Assembly (NCBI RefSeq): GCF_023278185.1 | Contig: NZ_CP066356.1 | Span: 4,332,001-4,396,000, forward strand | From: Bradyrhizobium elkanii USDA 76 | GTDB lineage: Bacteria > Pseudomonadota > Alphaproteobacteria > Rhizobiales > Xanthobacteraceae | DNA: 64,000 nt | Direction: 5' to 3' | In this document: positions 11,537 through 20,978 of the stretch, piece by piece | Position numbering within the stretch: the stretch's first letter is position 1 | How the letters are laid out: the number at the start of each line of letters is the position of its first letter | Position numbers and translations under genes: made by a program | Notes under the pieces: model-generated | The model's input: the letters and a program-made list of their open reading frames with translations, nothing else | What the model was told of the DNA's origin: nothing | Databases searched by the model: none

Positions 11537-12906
11537 CTAGCATGTTCACACATCTTGAGCTTGCGGTGGCTTGTCAGTTTCCCTGAATTCTGAATCCATT
11601 GGGAGGGTTGTGCCCGATGGAGAGCGCGATGGAAGGCGGATTGGGACGGTTTGGCGACCGGCGCCTGGAAAAAGGGGGGCCCGTTTGCTGGCCCGCCTTG
11701 TCAGCGTCGGTCAATCTGGGATCAGTGTTCGACGTGTTGGTGGGGATCGGGCCGGCGAGATCCGCATCACGCGTTTCCTGCGCAATCGGCGGGTGATCCC
11801 GGAGGAGATGGTGGCCACGGCCCGGTTGCGGACCGCAGGGCTGGTCAAGGGACGTCATGTTCTGGCGATACAGGACACCACGAGCTTGCGAGACGATGGC
11901 AGGCTCGACAGTTTGAGCCTTCACGCGATGATCGCGGTAGACGCCGGTGACGGCGCATTGCTCGGGCTCATTGATGCGACGTTCCTCAAACATGTTGGCG
12001 GCAAGAAGAGCCAGCGGGCCGTGCGGGCATTTGCGGATAAGGAGAGCCGCCGCTGGCTCGATAGCACTCTCACGGCGGCTGAGTTGGCAGCTCATGGGGC
12101 GGCGTGCGTGACAGTGGTTGCCGACCGAGAGGGTGACATTTACGAGGAGTTTGCCTGTCGACCGGTCGAGACCGAGCTGCTGATCAGAGCCAATTACGAT
12201 CGAGCTCTGAAGGGTGGTGGCACGCTCTACAATTGCTTGGATGAAGTGCCAGAGCTTGGCCGGGAAGTCATTGATCTACCGGCCAAGCCAGGCCAGCCGG
12301 CAAGGAAAGCCGTGTTAGCCTTGCGGACACGGCAGATCAGCCTGCTGCGGCCAAGACGCAAATACCCAGGCGAAGAGGCCGAACTACCGAAGGAGGTCAC
12401 GCTCACTCTGGTGGAGGCGCGCGAGGTCGATCCCGCTGCGAACATCTCTCCGGTGCACTGGCGGTTACTAACGACACATCAAGTGACGACACTGGCATCT
12501 GCACAGCAGATCACCGGCCTGTATCGCCAGCGCTGGACTATCGAGCAACTGTTCCGCCTCATGAAGGCCAAGGGCTTCAACATCGAAGCCGTGCGCGTGG
12601 TTGAGGGCGGTCCATTCGAGAACTTAACCGCGGCAACGCTGGTCGCCGCGATCCAAGTCCTGCAAATGGTGCGAGAGCGCGATGGGGCAGCAGGCCGACC
12701 GCTCGAAGATGCGTTCAATCCCGAGGATCATTCGGCTATCGAGGCAATCTGCCAAACTCTCGAGGGAAAAACTGATCGGCAAAAAAACCCGCATCCCTCT
12801 CGCTCGCTTGCCTACGCAGCCTGGGTATGCGCGCGTCTCGGCGGTTGGACCGGATACTACGGCAAACCAGGCCCAATCACGATCCTCCAGGGCCTGTTGG
12901 CCCTCA

Positions 12907-13842
12907 GAGCCTGCTTTAAAAAGAAAGTTGAGTGATTTCAGCCCGTTGTGATTCCTTCGTGTTTGCGAAGACTCGAGGGAGCACAACATGTGTTGGACCG
13001 AAATCACCCGACAACAATATCGACGCGACGGACTTCGTTATGCAAGCGACATGACGGATGCGGAGTGGGAACTGATCGAGCCGTTGATGCCTGCGCAATG
13101 CCGGCGCGGCCGTCCGCGCGAGATCAGCCTGCGCGTGATCATGAATGCAATTCTCTACATTGGAGCCAGCGGCTGCCAATGGCGCGCGCTGCCAAAGGAC
13201 TTCCCACCATGCTCGACGGTTCAGTACTATTTTTACAAATGGCGCGGTTCTGGATTGTGGCGCAGGGTCAATGATGCCCTGGTCCGACGCATGCGCGAAC
13301 GGCAAGGACGCAACCCCACTCCAACGGCTGGGATCATCGACAGCCAGAGCGTGAAGACCGCGGAAAATGGCGGTCCAAGCGGGTTTGACATGGCCAAGCG
13401 GGTCAAGGGGCGCAAGCGTCATATCGTCACCGACACCGAGGGCTCCTTGCTGGCTGTGCAGGTGCATCCCGCCAACCTTCAAGACAATCACGGTGCAGTC
13501 CCGCTGTTGCGGCTCATCGGCCGCCTGTTCCCCAACCTGCGCCACATCTTCGCCGATCGCGTCTACCGTGGCCCTAAGCTGCTCGATGCCATCGCTGATT
13601 TGGGCCAATGGACGATTGAAATCGTCACCCGCTCGCAGAGCGTTGGAACGTTCAAGGCCGAGCCTCGACGTTGGGTCGTCGAGCGTACCTTTGCCTGGTT
13701 CGGCCGCAATCGACGACTTGCCAAAGACTTCGAGGCAACCATCGCCAGCGCGGAGGCTTGGGTTCTCATTGCAAGCATCCGCCTGCTCTCCCGCCGATTG
13801 GCCAGAGCGTGAGATCTCAATGACTTGTTTTGAGTCAGACTC
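12907..13842 (+). mobile_element. IS5-family insertion sequence nested in IS4
   Basis: The left end GAGCCTGCTTTAAAA and the inverted right end GAGTCTGACTCAAAA are imperfect inverted repeats. TCA flanks both sides (12904-12906 and 13843-13845), the 3-bp TNA duplication of the IS1031-like IS5 subgroup. The pre-insertion target GGCCCTCAGGGCC is a perfect palindrome about the T. The element is 936 bp with a single intact transposase, so it may still be mobile. Confidence 0.87.
12988..13812 (+). CDS. IS5-family transposase
   Basis: A 274-residue DDE transposase of the single-frame IS5 group. The N-terminal domain (MTDAEWELIEPLMP, GCQWRALPKDFPP) is the IS5 DUF4096-like region. Catalytic positions are Asp in IIDSQS, Asp in IFADRVYRG and Glu in RWVVERTFAWFGRNRRL. 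No frameshift or stop interrupts it, and it keeps the terminal DUF-free end LLSRRLARA. ATG 12988 has GGGAG just upstream. It lies in the same direction as the IS4 gene it disrupts. Confidence 0.93.
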   Translation: MCWTEITRQQYRRDGLRYASDMTDAEWELIEPLMPAQCRRGRPREISLRVIMNAILYIGASGCQWRALPKDFPPCSTVQYYFYKWRGSGLWRRVNDALVRRMRERQGRNPTPTAGIIDSQSVKTAENGGPSGFDMAKRVKGRKRHIVTDTEGSLLAVQVHPANLQDNHGAVPLLRLIGRLFPNLRHIFADRVYRGPKLLDAIADLGQWTIEIVTRSQSVGTFKAEPRRWVVERTFAWFGRNRRLAKDFEATIASAEAWVLIASIRLLSRRLARA

Positions 13843-13895
13843 TCAGGGCCATGCTCAAAGGCTGGAGGATCGCTCGCGATGTGTGAATCAACTAG

Positions 13896-13904
13896 GGTTT
13901 GACC
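13896..13904. repeat. Right 9-bp target-site duplication
   Basis: Exact copy of GGTTTGACC from 11528-11536, abutting the right CTAG end of the IS4 element. Confidence 0.9.
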
Positions 13905-14025
13905 GGGGGACCCGGTACGCCGAGGTTCTCCGTGACTGGCTGGTGTCTCTGGAATACCCGATCGCCCGGTCAAGCCGGGCGACGACACCGTGAGTTGGCA
14001 AAGTGCTCGTGTCTAACACCGAGCC

Positions 14026-14955
14026 TTACGCGACGCGCAGGCCCTTGGCGATTTCCTTCTGCGCGTCGAACTCGCGGCGCAGGCGTGCCAGCTCCTCGGC
14101 GCTCAGCGCATCGGCGTTGCTGTAGTCGCGCTTCCAGGCCGCGTCCTCGCTCCAGCGCAGCGGCGACTGCACCGTGGTCTGCGGGCCGGGCGCGGACTCC
14201 AGCACGCGCAGCGCCAGCTCCAGCGTGAACGCCTGCGAGGCGACGTCCTGCGGCTTGCCGGCGGAATTGCCGAGCGGGAAATCGGAGAACAGGAAGCGCG
14301 GCACCGCGGCGTGCTCGACGATATCCTTGGCGCAGCCCATCACGACGGTGGAGATGCCGTTTGCCTCGAGATGCCGCGCGACCAGGCTGACGGTCTGGTG
14401 GCAGACCGGGCAGTTCGGCACCAGCACCGCGGCGTCGACCTTGTCATCGCGGCAGCGCTTGAGGATCTCGGGCGCATCGGTCTCGATGGTGACGCGGTGG
14501 CTGCGGTTGGTCGGGGCGCCGAAGAAGCGCGGGGCGACTTCGCCGATCGTGCCGGCCGCGGCGAGGCGCTTCAATTGCGCCAGCGGGAACCAGGTGCCGC
14601 TGTCGGTCGCCGTGGTGTGGGTGCGGTCATAGGCGATGTGCGAAATCCGCAGATCGTGCTGCTCCGACGTGTCGCCGTCATAGACCGCATAGAACTTGGC
14701 CCCGCCATTGTATTTCGCGCCGGGACCCTGGTCGCCCCTTGCGGGGTCGAACGGTGCCGCGGTCGTGATGATGGCGATGCGGGACTGGTTCAGCGGCTTC
14801 TTCAGGGGCTGGAACGGGGCGGAGGTGTAATGCGCCCAGCGGTAGGGGGTGGTGTAGCCGATCGCCGCGTAATAATCGCGGGTCCGCTGCATATAGCCGA
14901 TCGGGGCGTCGTCATCGGGGGCAAAGCCGGGTTGATCGTCGGATACTGCGGCCAT
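14026..14955 (-). CDS. GrdB/PrdB-like reductase family protein
   Basis: A 309-residue protein resembling the B subunits of glycine/sarcosine/betaine and D-proline reductases. The best signs are the LVPNCPVCHQT segment with a CxxC where the family has its redox-active Cys/Sec, and the closing FPLGNSAGKP motif. Here the position is Cys, not selenocysteine, and no A or C subunits are nearby, so classical Stickland reduction is unlikely in this organism. The start at 14955 has AAGGGAG eight bases upstream; the open frame extends nine codons further. Its true substrate is unknown. Confidence 0.65.
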   Translation of the reverse strand: MAAVSDDQPGFAPDDDAPIGYMQRTRDYYAAIGYTTPYRWAHYTSAPFQPLKKPLNQSRIAIITTAAPFDPARGDQGPGAKYNGGAKFYAVYDGDTSEQHDLRISHIAYDRTHTTATDSGTWFPLAQLKRLAAAGTIGEVAPRFFGAPTNRSHRVTIETDAPEILKRCRDDKVDAAVLVPNCPVCHQTVSLVARHLEANGISTVVMGCAKDIVEHAAVPRFLFSDFPLGNSAGKPQDVASQAFTLELALRVLESAPGPQTTVQSPLRWSEDAAWKRDYSNADALSAEELARLRREFDAQKEIAKGLRVA

Positions 14956-15047
14956 TTTGCGCTCCCTTTTGCGCGCCATCATTTCAGTCCATAGCTAGAC
15001 CACGAGCTTGCGGTGTCAAGCCGCGCCCGCGCGGGAACAGAATTGCC

Positions 15048-16154
15048 ATGCGAACAGGTCGTTGCGCCGCATTGGTCATGCTTGTGCTGCTGGTGCCGCC
15101 GGCCCGGGTCGGCGCGGAGGACGCACCGGCCGCCCCGGCACCGCAGTCAGGCGCCGAGCGGCCGGCAGCGCCGCCCGCGGACAAGCCCGCTGAGAAGCCC
15201 GCGGCCGTGCCGGCGGATCAGCCTGCGCCACCGCCAGGAGAGCAGGCCGCACCATCGGCCGAGAAACCTGCGGCGCCCCCGGCGGATGCGCCCGCGACGC
15301 CTGCCGAGAAGCCCGCCGCAGCGACCGACAAGCCCGCGGACGACGCGCGCGAGAGCGACACCCGCGAGGCGATGTGCCTGATGATCGAGTCGGCGGCACG
15401 GGCGAACGATTTGCCGCTCGAATTCTTCGCACGCGTGATCTGGCAGGAGAGCCGCTTCCAGGCCGATGCGGTTGGTCCGATGACCCGCAACGGCCAGCGC
15501 GCGCAGGGCATCGCGCAATTCATGCCGGGCACGGCAAACGAGCGCGGGCTGCTCGATCCGTTCAATCCGGTGCAGGCGCTGCCGAAGTCGGCCGAATTCC
15601 TCAGCGAGCTGCGCAACCAGTTCGGCAATCTCGGCCTCGCGGCCGCTGCCTACAATGCCGGTCCGCGCCGGATCCAGGACTGGCTCGCCGGCTCTGGCTA
15701 CATGCCGCAGGAGACGCGCAATTACGTCTCCGCGATCACCGGCTCCAGCGTCGACGACTGGGCCGCGGCCGGGCGCAACGGCAAGATGCCACAGCGCGCG
15801 CCGACCAAGAGTTGCCGCGAACTGATGGCGCTGCTGAAGCGCGCGCCCAACCCCTTCGTCGCAGGGCTCGAGCAGCACATCACGCTGTCGGCGGCCAAGG
15901 TCTGGGGCGTGCAGCTTGCCGCCGGCTTCAGCCGCGACAAGGCGCTCGCGATGTATGCCCGTGCCATCAAGCGGCTGTCGAACGTGATCGGCGATCAGGA
16001 TCCGAGCTTGCTTTCTTCGCGGCTACGCACTCGCGGCAGCGCGACCTTCTACCAGGTGCGCATCGGCGCCGACACGCGCCCCGAAGCCGACGGCCTGTGC
16101 AACCGCATTCGCAAGGCGGGCGGGGCGTGCTTCGTGCTGAAGAACCGGGCGTGA
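15048..16154 (+). CDS. Lytic transglycosylase with SPOR-like C-terminus
   Basis: Cleaves peptidoglycan glycan strands. Residues 1-23 are a signal peptide. Residues about 28-100 are a low-complexity spacer built from repeats such as AEKPAA and PPAD, likely crossing the periplasm. The SLT domain follows with catalytic Glu134 in IWQESRF and the family's GIAQFMPGTA and AAYNAGP motifs. The last 40 residues (TFYQVRIGADTRPEADGLC to the end) look like a SPOR fold, which binds denuded glycan at division sites. It stands alone; a palindromic repeat follows it. Confidence 0.88.
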   Translation: MRTGRCAALVMLVLLVPPARVGAEDAPAAPAPQSGAERPAAPPADKPAEKPAAVPADQPAPPPGEQAAPSAEKPAAPPADAPATPAEKPAAATDKPADDARESDTREAMCLMIESAARANDLPLEFFARVIWQESRFQADAVGPMTRNGQRAQGIAQFMPGTANERGLLDPFNPVQALPKSAEFLSELRNQFGNLGLAAAAYNAGPRRIQDWLAGSGYMPQETRNYVSAITGSSVDDWAAAGRNGKMPQRAPTKSCRELMALLKRAPNPFVAGLEQHITLSAAKVWGVQLAAGFSRDKALAMYARAIKRLSNVIGDQDPSLLSSRLRTRGSATFYQVRIGADTRPEADGLCNRIRKAGGACFVLKNRA

Positions 16155-16167
16155 TTGCTTTGATCCC

Positions 16168-16257
16168 GTAGCCCGGATGAAGCGAAGCGCAATCCGGGAC
16201 AGCTCTCACCGGTTGCAAAAGTGGCCCCGGATTTCGCTGGCGCTTCATCCGGGCTAC
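16168..16257. repeat. REP-like palindrome (GTAGCCCGGATG family)
   Basis: Begins GTAGCCCGGATG and ends with its complement CATCCGGGCTAC, enclosing inner inverted CCGG segments. Sister copies are at 18985-19071 and 27699-27760, each just after a gene end. Confidence 0.85.
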
Positions 16258-16348
16258 CAAGGCGCATACCCGCCGTGCGCCGTCACTTGCTTGACCCATT
16301 GAGCACCGCGCCCTAAGCCGCCGCGATTGCAAAACCATCCGGTTCCCC

Positions 16349-17101
16349 GTGGCGCTTCCTCCGCTCGATTCTCCGCAATGGCACACCTCGTTCCGCGCCT
16401 TCCTGTGGGGTGCGCGGTCGATCGGCGCGACCGTGCTGACCCTGGTGCTGTTTGCGACCTATCTTGGCATCGGCGCGCTGGCGCATGATTCCGGCTTCTC
16501 GCTGGGCTGGACCCTGGCGAGCACCGCCTTCGTCTGGGCAGGGCCCGCGCAGATCATCGTGATCACGACGCTCGGCTCCGGCGCCACGGTGCTGCAATCG
16601 GCAATCGCGGTCACCGTCAGCGCGATCCGCCTGTTCCCGATGGTGGTCTCGGTGTTGCCGATGATGCGCACCGAACAGACCAAGCGGCGGCATCTGATCC
16701 TGGTGGCGCATCTCACCGCCGTGACGCTGTGGGTCGAGTGCTTCCGCTTCCTGCCGCAGGTGCCGCGCAACCGGCGGATCGCCTTCATCCACGGGCTCGG
16801 CTTGGGGCTGGTCTCGGTCTGCCTGATCGCCAACACGATCGGTTACATGCTCGCGGCCAATCTCACGCCGCTGTTCGCCGCCGGCATGCTGATGCTGACG
16901 CCGCTCGCCTTCCTGTTCTCCACGGCACGCAATTGCCGCGAACTCGCCGATGTCATCGCGCTGGTGCTCGGCCTATTGTTGTTCCCGCTGGCCGCGATGC
17001 TGAACAGCGGCGTCGACATCCTGGTCAGCGGGGTCGTCGCAGGCACCATTGCCTATGCCGTGCACCGGGCGAGGGCGGGCATCGTCGGGGCGCGTGCATG
17101 A
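16349..17101 (+). CDS. azlC: AzlC family branched-chain amino acid exporter subunit
   Basis: A 250-residue membrane protein with seven or so hydrophobic segments and the AzlC core (LGIGALAHDSGFSLGWTLAST, FVWAGPAQ). AzlC with AzlD exports branched-chain amino acids. The start is GTG 16349; no in-frame ATG precedes the core. Its stop overlaps the azlD start (ATGA), so the two are translationally coupled. Substrate specificity is inferred from family only. Confidence 0.87.
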   Translation: MALPPLDSPQWHTSFRAFLWGARSIGATVLTLVLFATYLGIGALAHDSGFSLGWTLASTAFVWAGPAQIIVITTLGSGATVLQSAIAVTVSAIRLFPMVVSVLPMMRTEQTKRRHLILVAHLTAVTLWVECFRFLPQVPRNRRIAFIHGLGLGLVSVCLIANTIGYMLAANLTPLFAAGMLMLTPLAFLFSTARNCRELADVIALVLGLLLFPLAAMLNSGVDILVSGVVAGTIAYAVHRARAGIVGARA

Positions 17102-17442
17102 TCGGTTTCATCGGCGACTGGCACGCGCTTGCAATCCTGTTCGTCGCGGGCGTCATTCCCAACCAGATCTGGCGCATGCTCGGCCTGTGGTTCGGCGGCG
17201 GCATCGACGAGAACTCCGAACTCTTGGTCTGGGTGAGGGCGGTCGCCACCGCGATCCTCGCCGGGATCATCGCGCAGATCGTGGTGCAGCCGCCGGGCGC
17301 GCTCGCCAGCGTGCCGGATTGGCTACGCTACGGCGCCGTCGCCGCGGGCTTTGTCGTGTTCATGCTGGGGAGGAAATCGATCTTCGCCGGCGTGATCGCA
17401 GGCGAAATCGTCATGATCGCAGGCAAATACTGGCTCGGCTGA
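17098..17442 (+). CDS. azlD: AzlD family small exporter subunit
   Basis: A 114-residue protein with four hydrophobic helices and the AzlD-type ordering (FVAGVIPNQIWRMLGLWFG near the N-terminus, GRKSIFAGVIAGE near the C-terminus). It overlaps the azlC stop by four bases and is its expected partner in the membrane complex. It is followed after 61 bp by a binding protein of another transporter class, which is unlikely to be functionally linked. Confidence 0.85.
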   Translation: MIGFIGDWHALAILFVAGVIPNQIWRMLGLWFGGGIDENSELLVWVRAVATAILAGIIAQIVVQPPGALASVPDWLRYGAVAAGFVVFMLGRKSIFAGVIAGEIVMIAGKYWLG

Positions 17443-17503
17443 TTGCGGCGTCCGCATTATCCGCTACTCTCGCTCCCCAAGAACAAGACAACGGGGAAAC
17501 GGC

Positions 17504-18484
17504 ATGCAGCGGCGCGCATCATCGCTATTCATTGTTGTTCTGACGGCGTTGCTGGCGGCGACGCTGCCGGCGCGTGCCGCGGACTATCCGACGCGACCGA
17601 TCAAGCTCGTGGTGCCCTATGCCGCGGGCGGGCCGACTGACGTGCTCGGCCGCATCGTCGGCGAATATCTCGGGCGCGATCTCAAGCAGGTGGTCGTGGT
17701 CGAGAACAAGGCCGGCGCGCAGGGCGCGATCGGCGCCGAAGCCGTGGCGCGCTCCGATCCCGACGGCTACACGCTGTTCGTGACGGCGGCCTCGATCTTC
17801 GTGCTCAATCCGCTGCTCTACAAAAAGCTGCCCTACGATCCGGCCAGGGATTTTCGCCTGCTGTCTGTCATCACGGATGCGCCGATGATCATGGAGGTGC
17901 ATCCCTCGGTGCCGGCCAGGACGATCGCGGAGTTCGTGGTCTATGCCAAGAAGAATCCCGGGAAGCTCAATTTCGGATCGGCCGGCACCGGCGGCACGGT
18001 TCATCTCGCCGGCGAGATGTTCAAGCAGATGGCCGGCGTCGAGATGACCCACGTGCCCTACAAGGGCGCCGGACCCGCGCTGCAGGATTTGCTGTCAGGC
18101 AACATCCAGCTGATGTTCGACACGCTCGGCACCGCGCTGCCGCCGGTCAAATCGGGCATGCTGCGGCCGCTCGGCGTCAGCTCGACCGAGCGCATCCCCG
18201 ATTTGCCCGATCTGCCGACGATCGCCGAGAGCGGCTATCCCGATTATGCGGTCAGCGTCTGGTATGGTATCGCAGCGCCGTCGAAGGTGCCTGACGACGT
18301 GGCAGGCAAGGTCAAGGCGAGCCTCGACCGGGCCTTGAACGACGAGGCGTTCCGCGCTTCGCTGCTCAAGATCGGCTTCCCGCCGCTGCACGCGAAGAGC
18401 CAGGCCGAGATCGACGAGTTCGTGAATACCGATCGCGCGCGGTGGGCGGGCGTGGTCAAGGCGCTGAACATATCGCTGGATTGA
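17504..18484 (+). CDS. Tripartite tricarboxylate transporter substrate-binding protein (Bug family)
   Basis: A 326-residue periplasmic protein with a 26-residue signal peptide ending ARA-ADYP. It has the Bug fold marks: YPTRPIKLVVPYAAGGPTD, the VENKAGAQGAIGAEAVARSDPDGYTL loop, and LNFGSAGTGGTVHLAGEMF. Bug proteins capture carboxylates or other small acids for TctAB-type permeases, but no permease genes are near, as is common for this very large family. The ligand cannot be predicted. trmO starts 3 bp after the stop. Confidence 0.9.
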   Translation: MQRRASSLFIVVLTALLAATLPARAADYPTRPIKLVVPYAAGGPTDVLGRIVGEYLGRDLKQVVVVENKAGAQGAIGAEAVARSDPDGYTLFVTAASIFVLNPLLYKKLPYDPARDFRLLSVITDAPMIMEVHPSVPARTIAEFVVYAKKNPGKLNFGSAGTGGTVHLAGEMFKQMAGVEMTHVPYKGAGPALQDLLSGNIQLMFDTLGTALPPVKSGMLRPLGVSSTERIPDLPDLPTIAESGYPDYAVSVWYGIAAPSKVPDDVAGKVKASLDRALNDEAFRASLLKIGFPPLHAKSQAEIDEFVNTDRARWAGVVKALNISLD

Positions 18485-18487
18485 CAC

Positions 18488-18979
18488 ATGGTACGTGAAA
18501 TGGAACTGCGCCAGGGCGAGGTCGCCGTCGACATGCCGACGGCGCGCGATGCCGCGCTCGTCTTCATCGGCCGCATCCGCACGCCCTGGACCTCGCGGCT
18601 GGCGACGCCGCGGCAGGGGCGGCATGACGGCCCGGTGTGCCGGCTCGAGATTTTCGAGCCCTGGGTCGCGGCGATCAAGGGCGTCGATTTCTATTCAAAT
18701 CTCGAGGTGCTGTACTGGCTGCACCAGTCGCGCCGCGACATTGTGCTGCAAAGCCCGAAGAACAACGGCAATACCCGCGGCACCTTCTCGCTGCGCTCGC
18801 CGGTACGCCCCAACCCGATCGGCACCTCGATCGTCAAGCTGGTCGGCGTCGAGGGCAACGTCATTTTGGTGCGCGGCCTCGACTGCCTCGACGAGACGCC
18901 GCTGATCGACGTCAAGCCCGACCGCTGCGAGTTCACCCCGCTGGCCCCGCCGCAGGCGGGGGACTTCGAGACGGAGTAG
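18488..18979 (+). CDS. trmO: tRNA (N6-threonylcarbamoyladenosine-37) methyltransferase TrmO
   Basis: Methylates t6A37 of threonine tRNAs using S-adenosylmethionine. The 163-residue protein has the TsaA/UPF0066 beta-barrel motifs: FIGRIRTPW near the N-terminus, the SPKNNGNTRGTFSLRSPVRPNPIG block, and the LIDVKPD end. It starts three bases after the preceding binding-protein gene, so it may be read from the same transcript despite an unrelated role. It lacks the extra C-terminal domain seen in E. coli TrmO. Confidence 0.87.
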   Translation: MVREMELRQGEVAVDMPTARDAALVFIGRIRTPWTSRLATPRQGRHDGPVCRLEIFEPWVAAIKGVDFYSNLEVLYWLHQSRRDIVLQSPKNNGNTRGTFSLRSPVRPNPIGTSIVKLVGVEGNVILVRGLDCLDETPLIDVKPDRCEFTPLAPPQAGDFETE

Positions 18980-18984
18980 GATCC

Positions 18985-19071
18985 GTAGCCCGGATGGAGC
19001 GACGCGAAATCCGGGGTGGTCTTACGACGCGGCAGAGATTCCCGGATTGCGCCGCGCTTCATCCGGGCTAC
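18985..19071. repeat. REP-like palindrome (GTAGCCCGGATG family)
   Basis: GTAGCCCGGATG at the left and CATCCGGGCTAC at the right, 87 bp in all. It fills most of the gap between converging trmO and the HIT gene and may act as a transcription boundary. Confidence 0.85.
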
Positions 19072-19093
19072 GGGATCGCGTACGCGCCGTGGC

Positions 19094-19519
19094 CTACTTC
19101 AACGCCGCGATCAGCTTCGCCGCGCTCGCCTCCAGCACCTTGCCGTCTTCCTTGTGGCTCGCAGGCGGCAGCAGCGCGACGCCGTCCTTGCGCGGCATGA
19201 CGTGCATGTGCAGATGGAACACGACTTGGCCGCCGGCTGGCTCGTTGAATTGCTGCACGGTGATGCCGTCGGCTTCGAACGCCTTCATCGCGGCGGCGGC
19301 GATCTTGTGCGATGCGCGCGCGACGTGCGCGTAGTCGTCGGGCTTGATGTCGAGGATGTTACGGGCAGGGGCCTTCGGAATGACGAGCGTATGCCCCGGC
19401 GAGCGCGGCATGATGTCGAGGAAGGCGAACACGTGCTCGTCCTCATAGACCTTGTAGCAAGGCAGCTCGCCGCGCAGGATCTTTGCGAAGATGTTGTTGC
19501 TGTCGTAGGCGGCGGGCAT
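19094..19519 (-). CDS. HIT family protein (HinT-like)
   Basis: A 141-residue histidine-triad nucleotide hydrolase. The signature HLHMHVMPR has histidines at 102, 104 and 106, and the N-terminal FAKILRGELPCYKVYED is typical of the HinT branch, which hydrolyses adenosine phosphoramidates and acyl-AMP conjugates. The start is the ATG at 19519. The exact substrate and partner are unknown. The next upstream gene on this strand lies only about 50 bp away, so the two may share a transcript. Confidence 0.9.
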   Translation of the reverse strand: MPAAYDSNNIFAKILRGELPCYKVYEDEHVFAFLDIMPRSPGHTLVIPKAPARNILDIKPDDYAHVARASHKIAAAAMKAFEADGITVQQFNEPAGGQVVFHLHMHVMPRKDGVALLPPASHKEDGKVLEASAAKLIAALK

Positions 19520-19571
19520 GGCGGCGGCTCCTCGATTGTGTTGCTTTATTGCCTAGGTGGCGACGGAGGCG

Positions 19572-20822
<1,251 letters not shown>

Positions 20823-20850
20823 CGAGAATGAAGACCGGTGCCTCGTTTGA

Positions 20851-20892
20851 GCATGATCTTTCCGGAACAGCTGGCTCCACTTCCGGATCATG
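20851..20892. repeat. Short palindromic intergenic repeat (GCATGATC type)
   Basis: GCATGATCTTTCCGGAA pairs with TTCCGGATCATGC across a short loop. It is related to the copy at 10290-10333. Confidence 0.75.
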
Positions 20893-20978
20893 CCCCGCAT
20901 TCCGCCATCGCCGATGACGACCAACCTTCGCCAACATCGTGCGTCGCAGCGACGAGTTCAAGACTGCAAGAGGGTATG

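Larger units (their letters stand above)
11617..13886 (+). pseudogene. IS4-family transposase, frameshifted and split by IS5
   Basis: The DDE transposase shows AIQDTTSL, VVADREGD and the Y-R-W-IEQ-F-MK block of IS4 enzymes. Its natural N-terminus, from ATG 11617, reads LGRFGDRRLEK and then leaves frame in the run AAAAAGGGGGG at 11669-11679; the rest (RGARLLARLV onward) is in the -1 frame. Near the 3' end the frame enters the IS5 left end at 12907 and stops at 12935 with a foreign tail (CFKKKVE). Joining 12906 to 13846 restores a natural end, LLALRAMLKGWRIARDV, with its stop at 13884-13886 inside the right terminal repeat. The frameshift could be programmed, but the run is not a canonical slippery heptamer. 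The element is probably inactive. Confidence 0.88.
11537..13895. mobile_element. IS4-family insertion sequence, interrupted by an IS5 element
   Basis: The ends are CTAGCATGTTCACACATC (11537 onward) and, inverted, CTAGTTGATTCACACATC (to 13895); over 24 bp 18 positions agree, including the shared GAGC. It is flanked by a perfect 9-bp repeat, within the 9-12 bp usual for IS4. Without the inner element and its 3-bp duplicate the length is about 1,420 bp, normal for the family. It carries one transposase gene, which is both frameshifted and interrupted. Confidence 0.9.
11517..13987. repeat. REP-like palindromic element split by an insertion
   Basis: If the insertion 11537-13895 and one duplicate are removed, the flanks rejoin into a palindromic unit that opens TGTCGTCCCTCGGTTTGACC and closes with CCGGTCAAGCCGGGCGACGACA. 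Its arms pair well. It was evidently an intergenic palindrome between the aldoxime dehydratase and the next gene before the element landed in its left arm. Confidence 0.7.

Noticed and set aside
11537..13895. IS4 and IS5 as a composite transposon carrying cargo
   Set aside because: There is no cargo and the two elements differ; the nested order is proved by the restored IS4 C-terminus.
13905..14025. A short gene in the gap right of the IS4 element
   Set aside because: It is the right arm of the REP-like palindrome and has no ribosome site.
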